The notes: a model not told the origin generated them from the letters alone. 12,291 nucleotides of DNA from Azospirillum sp. 47_25 (GCA_001917125.1 MNTU01000018.1:1-12291), one strand, 5' to 3'; positions 1 through 4,939 are shown, numbered from the stretch's first letter. A program made the numbers and translations.

Positions 1-29
1 GCGCAGCCCAAACCAAGAACAGCTTTCAT
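1..29 (-). CDS. 5' end of a leftward gene, product unknown (partial)
   Basis: Read on the minus strand, an ATG at 29 opens MKAVLGLGC and runs off the window. A second ATG lies directly upstream (30-32), but the Shine-Dalgarno-like GAGAGG (complement of 36-41) sits 6 nt from the ATG at 29, which I therefore prefer. A good sigma-70-type promoter at 66-94 would give a leader of about 30 nt, which supports a real gene start. The visible residues (one Lys, then small and hydrophobic residues) could begin a signal peptide or lipoprotein, but nine residues cannot establish this. No function is assigned. Confidence 0.5.
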
Positions 30-65
30 CATACACCTCTCTATAACTGAAACCATACCTCTTAC

Positions 66-94
66 AGTATGTCATAATTATATTATTGTGTCAA
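66..94 (-). promoter_or_regulatory. Sigma-70-type promoter for the leftward gene at the left edge
   Basis: On the minus strand there is a perfect TTGACA -35 box (89-94), a 17-nt spacer and a CATACT -10 box (66-71, four of six consensus bases). Transcription would start near 59, about 30 nt before the ATG at 29. The perfect -35 box with ideal spacing and a correctly placed start codon makes this convincing. Confidence 0.6.
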
Positions 95-190
95 TATTTA
101 ATGAGAGATAAACTTTGTTCTCGCTAAAACGGGTAGAACGTTTGTGTAAGACGATGCTTGACTTTAAAATAGTTTGGTGTAATTTATTGG

Positions 191-210
191 ACAAAATTAT
201 ATAATTTTGT
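191..210. promoter_or_regulatory. Perfect 20-bp palindrome over a TATAAT box (candidate operator)
   Basis: The left half ACAAAATTAT is followed at once by its exact reverse complement ATAATTTTGT, with no spacer. A perfect TATAAT lies inside at 200-205, about 35 nt before the ATG at 240. No good -35 box sits 16-18 nt upstream of that TATAAT; a TTGACT at 158-163 is too far away. This arrangement is typical of a dimeric regulator binding over the promoter of the 240-791 gene. It is AT-rich, so chance is possible, but 10 of 10 matching positions is striking. Confidence 0.45.
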
Positions 211-239
211 ATTTAGTATTCATTTAAATTTGTTTCATT

Positions 240-791
240 ATGAAAAAATCAGAAAAGCTGCGGGAAGTGGCGGAAGTTATTGCCGCGTTGGATTTGAAGT
301 TTCCTTTTTCAGAGATTGTTGATCATTTGAGTGAGGAATTGTCTGCATTGCATGAGTTGCCGCTGCCGGTGGTTTATAAGGTTCCGACACATCAGGGGCT
401 TCCTTTGCCGAGTGCATCGCGGATTTTTTGCCCCAGTCTGGCTTGTTCGGCAATTTGTGTCGGAAAGTATTGTCTGTCCAGCGTTGCCAATTGGAGCGAA
501 CGCTGGGACAAACAGCTTGCAGAACGTCGAAAAGCCGACGGATTGGATTGGCAACTGCCGCCGTTGGAGATGTTGTCTTTGCTGCATGAGCAGATGTCTG
601 CCGTGGACGGTGTGTTGGGAGCGTTCGGTCTGCATCCTTTGTTTAAGGGGTGGTATCGTTCCTGCGAGCAAGACGAGAACGGTTATGACAAGGTGTTTAA
701 CATCGTGACCGGAGAGACATCGATTGAGCCGGAAATCAAGCGATATGACATTTGTTGCCGCTTGTGCTATTTAAGGCCCGAAGATTATTGA
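240..791 (+). CDS. Cysteine-rich hypothetical protein, 183 aa
   Basis: I do not recognise the family. The protein appears soluble, with no signal peptide or membrane segment. Residues 1-40 look like amphipathic helices (KKSEKLREVAEVIAALDLKF). Eight cysteines fall in two groups: Cys64, 69, 73 and 78 (C-x4-C-x3-C-x4-C), then Cys142, 172, 173 and 176 near the C-terminus (CC-x2-C). Such clustering could mean metal or iron-sulfur binding, but the spacing matches no motif I know. The ATG at 240 lacks a clear Shine-Dalgarno sequence (upstream TTTGTTTCATT), so the start is less certain than the frame. The gene stands alone between a candidate operator (191-210) and a strong terminator (807-840). Its codon use resembles its neighbours', which supports a real gene. 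Confidence 0.75.
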   Translation: MKKSEKLREVAEVIAALDLKFPFSEIVDHLSEELSALHELPLPVVYKVPTHQGLPLPSASRIFCPSLACSAICVGKYCLSSVANWSERWDKQLAERRKADGLDWQLPPLEMLSLLHEQMSAVDGVLGAFGLHPLFKGWYRSCEQDENGYDKVFNIVTGETSIEPEIKRYDICCRLCYLRPEDY

Positions 792-806
792 AAGATTTTG
801 TTTTTC

Positions 807-840
807 AAAAGTCCCCGCTCGGCAGAGCAGGGACTTTTTT
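807..840. terminator. Bidirectional intrinsic terminator between converging genes
   Basis: The arms AAAAGTCCC-GCTC and GAGC-GGGACTTTT flank a GGCA loop, with one mismatch per side in the stem, and a long T tract follows on the plus strand. On the minus strand the same hairpin is followed by TTTTG, so it can also end the leftward FlhB-like gene whose stop is at 855. It serves two converging genes. Confidence 0.9.
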
Positions 841-854
841 TGTGGTTTGAAAGG

Positions 855-1178
855 TCAGGTTTCGGGAAGGGTTTTATTGTTGGCCTGATAAATGTAAGAG
901 ATGATTTCAGCCACGGCGGCAAAGGCTTCCAGCGGAATTTCGCTGTCAATGTCCACCGCTTTCAGAATTTGTATCAAATCGGCGTCCCGATGGATTTCTA
1001 TTCCCTCATCCAGGGCAATCTGGATAATTTTTTCGGCAATCTGTCCCTGACCCTTGGCCAGTACCGTCGGCGCGTTATGCCTGGCGGGGTCGTAACCCAA
1101 AGCCACCGCATAAGCTGGGGATAAACTTTCGTCAGCGTTGTTTTCGGCGGTTTTTATGTTATCATCAGAGGCAGACAT
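855..1178 (-). CDS. FlhB C-terminal-domain-like protein (EscU/YscU/HrcU family), 107 aa
   Basis: The protein corresponds to the cytoplasmic C-terminal domain of FlhB, the export-switch component of the flagellar type III apparatus, without the membrane domain. AYAVALGYDP, then APTVLAKG, the IAEKIIQIALDEGI helix and LAEAF/AVAEIISYIY-like terminal segments follow the FlhB_C pattern. FlhB cleaves itself at NPTH just before YAVAL; here the aligned residues read LSPA, so autocleavage is not expected. Stand-alone FlhB-like proteins of about 90-110 aa are known (for example the YlqH/FlhX type) and can stand in for or modulate the FlhB C-domain. I chose the ATG at 1178 over the longer frame to 1262 because AAGGA (complement of 1186-1190) lies 7 nt upstream and a promoter fits at 1207-1235. 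It diverges from flgB. Its exact role is inferred. Confidence 0.88.
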   Translation of the reverse strand: MSASDDNIKTAENNADESLSPAYAVALGYDPARHNAPTVLAKGQGQIAEKIIQIALDEGIEIHRDADLIQILKAVDIDSEIPLEAFAAVAEIISYIYQANNKTLPET

Positions 1179-1206
1179 GAGGCAATCCTTACAAGTTTGT
1201 TTATCT

Positions 1207-1235
1207 ATTGTAAGCAGCCGGCGCCGGAATTGCAA
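1207..1235 (-). promoter_or_regulatory. Sigma-70-like promoter for the FlhB-like gene
   Basis: Minus strand: TTGCAA -35 (1230-1235, four of six consensus), a 17-nt spacer and TACAAT -10 (1207-1212, five of six). Predicted start near 1200, leaving a leader of about 20 nt that contains the AAGGA ribosome site. The spacer holds the CCGGCGCCGG palindrome. Confidence 0.5.
1218..1227. promoter_or_regulatory. GC-rich 10-bp palindrome, candidate regulator site in the flgB control region
   Basis: CCGGCGCCGG is self-complementary and stands out in an AT-rich intergenic region. It lies about 50 bp before the expected sigma-54 start for flgB and inside the spacer of the divergent promoter. A bound protein could therefore block one promoter and help the other. 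Caulobacter FlbD, a sigma-54 activator of flagellar genes that also represses, is a known precedent for dual action. Assignment to an FlbD-like protein is inference. Confidence 0.4.
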
Positions 1236-1245
1236 CGGTTTTGTT

Positions 1246-1261
1246 TGGCACGGTAATTGCA
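1246..1261 (+). promoter_or_regulatory. Sigma-54 (RpoN) promoter of flgB-flgC-fliE
   Basis: TGGCACGGTAATTGCA matches the sigma-54 -24/-12 consensus TGGCAC-R-N4-TTGCW at every defined position. The GC of the -12 element is at 1259-1260, so transcription should start near 1272, giving a leader of about 45 nt before the flgB ATG at 1317. Sigma-54 control of rod genes is well established in Caulobacter and in several other flagellated bacteria. It implies that an AAA+ activator is encoded elsewhere. Confidence 0.85.
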
Positions 1262-1316
1262 TCGGTCAGGTTATGTTGGGGAACGTAACCGAAATACATA
1301 AAGGGGAGATATGTAG

Positions 1317-1718
1317 ATGGATTTGAATAATCTTTCTATTTTCAGTATGGCAAAGACCGAAATGGCCTATTTGACCGAGCGTCAGAAGGTTTTGGCGACG
1401 AATATCGCCAACGCCAATACGCCGCATTATCTGCCCCAGGATGTTGAAGAGCCCAGTTTTGCCAATGTGTTGCGGACATCTTTGCCGATGACGCTGACCA
1501 ATGAAAAGCATTTGGCAGGTATTCCTTCCGGAAACGGCGGCTTTCGCGTTTATACGCCGAAGCCGGATACGGCGCTGACGATTGACGGCAACGGCGTGGT
1601 TTTGGAAGACCAACTGAATGAAGTCAGCAAAACAAAGGGCGATTATAACCGGATGTTGACGATTTACGGCAAATATAAAAGTATGCTGCAGACCGCCAAT
1701 ACGAAGATTAATGCCTAG
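1317..1718 (+). CDS. flgB: Flagellar basal-body rod protein FlgB
   Basis: FlgB is a proximal rod subunit assembled in the periplasm after export by the flagellar type III apparatus. At 133 aa it has the usual family length. The N-terminal rod motif is clear at residues 22-38 (RQKVLATNIANANTPHY), and the C-terminal helix ends in a heptad-like segment (YNRMLTIYGKYKSMLQTA), as in other axial proteins. No cleavable signal peptide is expected. AAGGGGAG (1301-1308) lies 8 nt before the ATG at 1317. Another ATG at 1311 is followed directly by TAG and cannot be the start. It is the first gene of flgB-flgC-fliE behind a sigma-54 promoter. The gap to flgC is 10 nt. Confidence 0.95.
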   Translation: MDLNNLSIFSMAKTEMAYLTERQKVLATNIANANTPHYLPQDVEEPSFANVLRTSLPMTLTNEKHLAGIPSGNGGFRVYTPKPDTALTIDGNGVVLEDQLNEVSKTKGDYNRMLTIYGKYKSMLQTANTKINA

Positions 1719-1728
1719 GGAGAGCTAA

Positions 1729-2142
1729 ATGGCGGGAAATTTGTCAGTCAGTGCCGATATTGCGGTTTCGGGAATGAAAGCCCAGTCTGAACGGTTGCGG
1801 ATAATTTCCGAGAATATGGCCAATGCCGACTCGATAGGTATTCGTCCCGGAGAAGATCCTTACCGGCGGCAGGTGGTTACTTTTAAAGATTATATCGACA
1901 AAGAAACCGGAGCCAAAATGGTTAAGGTGGACAAGGTGGTTCCCGATGAATCGCAGTTTCCGCTGAAATATGATCCGAATCATCCGGCAGCCAATGCCGA
2001 GGGTTATGTGGCGATGCCGAATGTTAATCCGCTGATTGAAATGATGGATTTGAAAGAGGCTCAGCGCAGTTATGATGCCAATTTGAGCATGATGCAGACG
2101 GCCCGGGACATGAATTCGAAAGTTTTGGATTTGTTAAAATAG
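1729..2142 (+). CDS. flgC: Flagellar basal-body rod protein FlgC
   Basis: FlgC is the second proximal rod subunit, exported by the flagellar apparatus and stacked on FlgB and FliE. It is 137 aa, a normal length. The N-terminus has the axial-protein signature with SENMANADS near residues 27-35 followed by PYRRQVV, the FlgC-typical site. The C-terminal MMDLKEAQRSYDANLSMM region is the conserved coiled-coil end shared by rod and hook proteins. The segment between the NADS motif and PYRRQ (IGIRPGED) differs from the common TRTPEGG form but has similar length. AGGGAGAG lies a few nt before the ATG. It is co-transcribed with flgB and fliE. Confidence 0.95.
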   Translation: MAGNLSVSADIAVSGMKAQSERLRIISENMANADSIGIRPGEDPYRRQVVTFKDYIDKETGAKMVKVDKVVPDESQFPLKYDPNHPAANAEGYVAMPNVNPLIEMMDLKEAQRSYDANLSMMQTARDMNSKVLDLLK

Positions 2143-2159
2143 TGAATGGGGAATAAAAA

Positions 2160-2480
2160 GTGACTAACAGTATTTCAAGCGCCTTAAATGCCTATCAGCA
2201 GGCTCTGGTCAGAATCGGTTCTCAAATTCCCGCGGAAGAGACGGCCAAAGCCTCTTCGACGCAATCTGACTTCCAATCTATGGTTACCAATGCATTGAAC
2301 AGTGCGGTTGATCTGAATAAGAATGCCGAAGCTGTTACCATGCAGGGTATTGCCGGCAAAGCCGACATTCAGGATGTTGTCTTGGCGGTTTCCAATGCCG
2401 AGATGGCGCTGGAAACGGTTGTGGCGGTTCGCGATACGGCGATTAAGGCTTACAAGGAAATCATGCAGATGACCGTTTAG
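2160..2480 (+). CDS. fliE: Flagellar hook-basal body complex protein FliE
   Basis: FliE joins the MS-ring to the proximal rod and is the first axial protein exported. It is 106 aa, in the usual range. The C-terminal half carries the family pattern: residues near 63-106 include GKADIQDVVLAVSNAEMALETVVAVRD and a YKEIMQM end. The start is a GTG at 2160, preceded by GGGGA (2148-2152) at about 7 nt, and no ATG fits. The gap from flgC is 17 nt, consistent with one transcript. In many alphaproteobacteria fliQ or another export gene follows fliE; here the operon ends and a tRNA gene follows. Confidence 0.93.
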   Translation: MTNSISSALNAYQQALVRIGSQIPAEETAKASSTQSDFQSMVTNALNSAVDLNKNAEAVTMQGIAGKADIQDVVLAVSNAEMALETVVAVRDTAIKAYKEIMQMTV

Positions 2481-2501
2481 GCATAATTTGCCTGACGGCA
2501 T

Positions 2502-2529
2502 ATGAACTGCTTTCAAGTTTTGCAGTCAT
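2502..2529 (+). other. Hairpin after fliE, possible transcript 3' end
   Basis: ATG-A-ACTGC (2502-2510) pairs with GCAGT-CAT (2522-2529), with one bulged A and an 11-nt loop. No T tract follows, so this is not a canonical intrinsic terminator, but it is the only strong hairpin between fliE and the tRNA gene. It may protect the 3' end of the flgBC-fliE mRNA. Nothing else stands out in 2481-2562. Confidence 0.3.
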
Positions 2530-2562
2530 CATGTTAAAAATGTTGAATTGTTAAAAAAAGGC

Positions 2563-2590
2563 TTGATTAATTATTTTACATAGGTTAAAT
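2563..2590 (+). promoter_or_regulatory. Probable promoter of tRNA-Leu (and perhaps mgtE)
   Basis: TTGATT (2563-2568) and TTAAAT (2585-2590) with a 16-nt spacer place the start near 2597, about 15 nt before the tRNA. The match is moderate (four of six each). Confidence 0.4.
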
Positions 2591-2611
2591 CATTCTTGTT
2601 TTTGTTATTGT

Positions 2612-2697
2612 GCGGCCGTGGCGAAATTGGTAGACGCGTAACGTTGAGGTCGTTATGAGCTAAGCTCATGGAAGTTCAAGTCTTCTCGGCCGCACCA
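2612..2697 (+). tRNA. tRNA-Leu (anticodon GAG)
   Basis: The acceptor stem GCGGCCG/CGGCCGC is perfect, with A73 and an encoded CCA end. The D-arm has GGCGAAATTGGTAGACGC. The anticodon stem is TAACG/CGTTA around loop TTGAGGT, giving anticodon GAG at 2646-2648, which reads CUC and CUU. A long variable arm (TGAGC-TAA-GCTCA) marks a class II tRNA, as expected for leucine. The T-arm is GGAAG-TTCAAGT-CTTCT. All arms fold and the tRNA appears functional. Confidence 0.97.
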
Positions 2698-2739
2698 AAA
2701 CCTAAACAAGTTTCCGGATCGGAGGCAGGAGGAAATTAA

Positions 2740-2802
2740 GTGTTTGAGTTTGCTCAGAAGACTACTTTCCTACCAAAACCAAATAGGGTGCAAAGACTCT
2801 GA
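2740..2802 (+). CDS. Possible 20-codon leader peptide upstream of mgtE
   Basis: A GTG at 2740 follows an ideal AGGAGG (2727-2732) at 7 nt and opens a 20-codon frame ending in TGA at 2800-2802. The peptide begins MFEFAQKTT and ends FLPKPNRVQRL: two prolines and a basic C-terminal half. It recalls in character, not in sequence, the proline-containing mgtL leader peptide of Salmonella mgtA. The GTG lies in the TTAAGTG arm that pairs with 2820-2826, and the Shine-Dalgarno GG-AGGAAA (2728-2735) can pair with TTTCCT-A-CC (2766-2774), so translation could be gated by structure. A frame this short may be chance, and the function is inference. Confidence 0.3.
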   Translation: MFEFAQKTTFLPKPNRVQRL

Positions 2803-2833
2803 ATTGAGGAGTGTTGAAGCACTTAAGTTCATC

Positions 2834-2858
2834 AAATCCGCAAGGGTTTATTTTTTTT
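2834..2858 (+). terminator. Intrinsic terminator upstream of mgtE
   Basis: AAATCC (2834-2839) and GGGTTT (2844-2849) pair around a GCAA tetraloop of the stable GNRA class and are followed by A and eight Ts. The 6-bp stem has one T-G pair. It lies 80 nt before the mgtE start, so it would either end the tRNA-Leu transcript or attenuate mgtE. Confidence 0.65.
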
Positions 2859-2895
2859 ATTAGGTCATTTTAAGGAAGACGCTATCGGCTTTTGA

Positions 2896-2910
2896 TTTTG
2901 TAATACAAAA
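2896..2910. promoter_or_regulatory. 15-bp inverted repeat upstream of mgtE, candidate operator
   Basis: TTTTGTA-A-TACAAAA is perfect apart from its central base and lies 28 nt before the mgtE ATG. A TATAAA at 2919-2924 follows, but a start from it would cut into the ribosome site (GGGGAGGGG, 2927-2935), so I do not call a promoter there. Confidence 0.3.
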
Positions 2911-2937
2911 ACTGATTTTATAAATTGGGGAGGGGCG

Positions 2938-4362
2938 ATGAAGAAAAATGTTAAAAACCGTAAACCGAACTCCCGCCTTAAAAGTAAACGCTATTCCAAG
3001 AAAAAAGTCAAACAGCCGCAGATTTTAGGTATCGGGCCTAAGATTATCAACTCCATACTTATCGGTCTTAACGAAGGCGATTTCATTCATGTCCGCAAGA
3101 TTGTTGACGGGCTGGACGAGTATGAACTGGCCAGTTTGATTGAAAGTCTCAGTCTGCACGATCGGCAGAAACTGGTTGAAGTTTTGGGCGACCGGATTAA
3201 TCCGGAAGTCTTTCCTGAATTAAACGAAGTCGTTCAGGAACAAATTATCGAAAGCCTGGATGAAAACCAGATTGTTCATATCGTCAACGAATTGAATTCG
3301 GACGAAGCCGTTGAAATTCTGGAGCATATGGACGATGATGAGCAAAAAAGCATTATCAATCAGCTGTCTCCCGAATTAAAATATCAGGTTCAGTCTTCTT
3401 TAAGCTATCCGGAGGATTCCGCCGGGCGTATTATGGTGCGCGAGTTTGTCAGCATGCCTGACAACTGGACGGTTAAGGAAGCCCGGCAGTATTTGTTAAG
3501 CGATGAAAAGCTGCCGGAAGAATTTTATACAATTTTTCTGACAGACGAAAAAATGCGTCCGACCGGCGAAATTGCGCTGGACAAACTGTTGCGCGCCAAA
3601 GCCAATGAAAAACTGAGCGACATTATGGACGGAGAGATCGTTCCTCTGAGCGTGGATACCGACCAGGAAGAAGTTGCGCATATGTTCCGCGAATACGGCT
3701 GGATGTCGGCGGAAGTGGTTGATGCCAAGGGACGGCTTATCGGTGTTATTAATATTGATGATGTGGTTGACATTATTCACGAAGAGGCTTCGGAAGACAT
3801 TATGCTGTTGTCGGGGGCAGAAGAGGGCGACGTCTATAAGTCTCCGTTCAGCATTTTCAAATCCCGTTCCGTTTGGCTGGTGACCAATTTGTTTGCTACC
3901 ATTCTGGCTTCTACGGTGGTTAAGGGGTTTCAGGATATTATCGCGCAATTGTCGGTTTTGGCGGTGTTGATGCCGATTGTCGCTTCGATGGGCGGAACAA
4001 CCGGCAACCAGACGCTGGCAGTGGTTGTGCGGGCATTGGCGACCAAGGAACTGACTTCCCGCAATACGGCACGGATGATTTTGAAGGAATTTCTGGTCGG
4101 CCTGATGAACGGTATGTTGTTTGCGGGTATGATTGCGGCTATTACCTGGTTTTTGTTCCATGACGAAAAAATTTGCCTGATTATTGCACTGGCGATGTTG
4201 TGCAACCTGACTTTGGCGAGCCTGGCCGGCATTCTCATTCCTTTGATTTTGAATCGTTTTAAGGCCGATCCGGCGATTTCTTCCGGCGTTTTTCTGATTG
4301 CCTGTACCGATTCCGGCGGCTATTTCGTCTTTTTAGGGCTGGCCAAGCTGTTGTTATTCTAA
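2938..4362 (+). CDS. mgtE: Magnesium transporter MgtE
   Basis: MgtE is a homodimeric inner-membrane Mg2+ channel that closes when cytosolic Mg2+ is high. At 474 aa it has full family length. In order it has a lysine/arginine-rich tail (1-26), the MgtE N-domain (about 45-155), two CBS domains (about 160-225 and 226-285), the connecting plug helix (about 285-305), and a five-helix membrane domain (about 310-474). The pore signature MPIVASMGGTTGNQTL (345-360) and the last-helix motif TDSGGYFVFLGLA (457-469) are intact. Asp458 matches the conserved pore aspartate, while the following SGG replaces the commoner VVG. The basic N-terminal tail is longer than in many homologues. The GGGGAGGGG ribosome site precedes the ATG. 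Expression may be controlled by the structured leader and terminator at 2703-2858. Confidence 0.96.
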   Translation: MKKNVKNRKPNSRLKSKRYSKKKVKQPQILGIGPKIINSILIGLNEGDFIHVRKIVDGLDEYELASLIESLSLHDRQKLVEVLGDRINPEVFPELNEVVQEQIIESLDENQIVHIVNELNSDEAVEILEHMDDDEQKSIINQLSPELKYQVQSSLSYPEDSAGRIMVREFVSMPDNWTVKEARQYLLSDEKLPEEFYTIFLTDEKMRPTGEIALDKLLRAKANEKLSDIMDGEIVPLSVDTDQEEVAHMFREYGWMSAEVVDAKGRLIGVINIDDVVDIIHEEASEDIMLLSGAEEGDVYKSPFSIFKSRSVWLVTNLFATILASTVVKGFQDIIAQLSVLAVLMPIVASMGGTTGNQTLAVVVRALATKELTSRNTARMILKEFLVGLMNGMLFAGMIAAITWFLFHDEKICLIIALAMLCNLTLASLAGILIPLILNRFKADPAISSGVFLIACTDSGGYFVFLGLAKLLLF

Positions 4363-4390
4363 AATATCTGTATATTTATTATTTCCCGCT

Positions 4391-4418
4391 TTGTTTATTT
4401 TTATTTCAGCCCTATAAT
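4391..4418 (+). promoter_or_regulatory. Promoter of the lspA-to-mutL operon
   Basis: A perfect TATAAT -10 (4413-4418) follows TTGTTT (4391-4396) at 16 nt, with a predicted start near 4425. The bases after the -10 are GGGCGG, a GC-rich discriminator of the kind linked to stringent (ppGpp) control. GCCC (4409-4412) and GGGC (4421-4424) form an inverted repeat around the -10. No other promoter of this quality is visible before mutL ends. Confidence 0.65.
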
Positions 4419-4440
4419 ACGGGCGGAATTATGCTTTTGT

Positions 4441-4446
4441 GAGGAG
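4441..4446 (+). promoter_or_regulatory. Ribosome binding site that decides the lspA start
   Basis: GAGGAG lies exactly 7 nt before a TTG at 4454. It overlaps the alternative in-frame GTG at 4439. With transcription starting near 4425, that GTG would have almost no leader and no usable ribosome site, so TTG is preferred. Confidence 0.55.
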
Positions 4447-4453
4447 TTTTGTT

Positions 4454-4918
4454 TTGTTATTGGGATTGGTTACCGCCGCGGTTGCGCTCGTTATTGATCA
4501 GGCCAGCAAGTATTGGATTTTGCATGATGTGCTGGAAGACAAAGCGATGATTATTTTTACGCCTTTCTTTTCGCTGGTGCGCGCCTGGAATACGGGGGTC
4601 AGCTTTTCAATGTTTAACGACTGGGGGTTGAGCGGGGTTATTGTTTTGTCCTTGGTTGCTTTTGTGATTATTGCCTTTCTGGTCAACTGGCTGAGAAAAG
4701 AGCCGTCCAAACTGATACAGGTTTCTTTGGGACTTATTATCGGCGGCGCTTTGGGCAATGTTATCGACCGTATCCGTCTGGGCGCGGTGTTTGATTTTCT
4801 TGATTTCAGTATCGGCACCTATCACTGGCCTGCCTTTAACGCGGCAGACAGTTTTATTTGTGTCGGGGCGCTGATCGTAATTTTTCACGGCTTGTGGAAT
4901 ACCAAAAAAACAGCGTAA
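4454..4918 (+). CDS. lspA: Lipoprotein signal peptidase II (LspA)
   Basis: LspA is the inner-membrane aspartyl protease that removes signal peptides from prolipoproteins after diacylglyceryl transfer. The protein has four membrane helices and all conserved boxes: IDQASKYW near the N-terminus, NTGVSFSMF, GGALGNVIDR, GAVFDFLDF with the first catalytic Asp, and FNAADSFICVG with the second. The length is about 154 aa, or 159 aa from the GTG at 4439. I use TTG at 4454 because of the GAGGAG site and the promoter position. The GTG form (N-terminus MRSFVLLLGL) has a more family-like N-terminus, so the choice is open. It opens the operon, and the next gene, 21 nt downstream, encodes a lipoprotein that should be its substrate. 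Confidence 0.94.
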   Translation: MLLGLVTAAVALVIDQASKYWILHDVLEDKAMIIFTPFFSLVRAWNTGVSFSMFNDWGLSGVIVLSLVAFVIIAFLVNWLRKEPSKLIQVSLGLIIGGALGNVIDRIRLGAVFDFLDFSIGTYHWPAFNAADSFICVGALIVIFHGLWNTKKTA

Positions 4919-4939
4919 TTGCAGTATAAGAGGTGAAAT

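Larger units (their letters stand above)
2703..2858 (+). ncRNA. Structured leader or small RNA between tRNA-Leu and mgtE
   Basis: No RNA family is recognised; in particular it does not show the M-box (Mg2+ riboswitch) signature I would expect before mgtE. Several paired elements enclose the stretch: TAAAC (2703-2707) with GTTTA (2846-2850), CGGAT (2715-2719) with ATCCG (2836-2840), and GAA-x-TTAAGTG (2732-2742) with CACTTAA-x-TTC (2820-2830). Internal hairpins are TGAG/CTCA (2745-2756), CTTT-CCTA with TAGG...AAAG (2765-2795) and ACTC/GAGT (2796-2812). The first two helices compete with the terminator hairpin at 2834-2849. It may be a separate small RNA or an attenuator. I see no clear mgtE promoter after the terminator, which favours the attenuator reading. 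Confidence 0.4.

Noticed and set aside
589..594. Asn in place of Pro in the MutL CNHGRP motif (residues 589-594) as a defect
   Set aside because: The cysteine, histidine and GRP are kept and the rest of the endonuclease site is intact. It is likely a lineage variant. Coordinates given are residue numbers; in DNA this is about 11424-11441.
798..1124. Plus-strand 108-aa frame and a 62-aa frame at 1138-1326
   Set aside because: They overlap the terminator, the FlhB-like gene and the flgB promoter region, lack ribosome sites and have no family resemblance.
1179..1262. N-terminal extension of the FlhB-like protein to the ATG at 1262
   Set aside because: The added residues do not resemble FlhB, the extension would cross the predicted promoter and the sigma-54 site, and the ATG at 1178 has the proper ribosome site.
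2703..2858. SRP RNA, 6S RNA, tmRNA or M-box identity for the mgtE leader
   Set aside because: No GGAAGCAGC-type SRP loop, no tmRNA tRNA-like ends or tag frame, no recognisable M-box core, and 6S RNA cannot be shown by eye. I left it unnamed.
2814..2873. A second small frame (TTG 2814, MKHLSSSNPQGF...) after the leader ORF
   Set aside because: The GAGGAG lies only 2 nt from the TTG, and the frame reads through the terminator T tract as a run of Phe.
3496..4161. A 221-aa minus-strand frame inside mgtE
   Set aside because: It is a shadow of mgtE: the sense protein has all domains, and the antisense product is rich in His, Gln, Asn and Arg, as reverse-strand translations of such genes tend to be.
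4431..4442. ATG at 4431 as the lspA start
   Set aside because: It is followed by CTT TTG TGA and stops at once.
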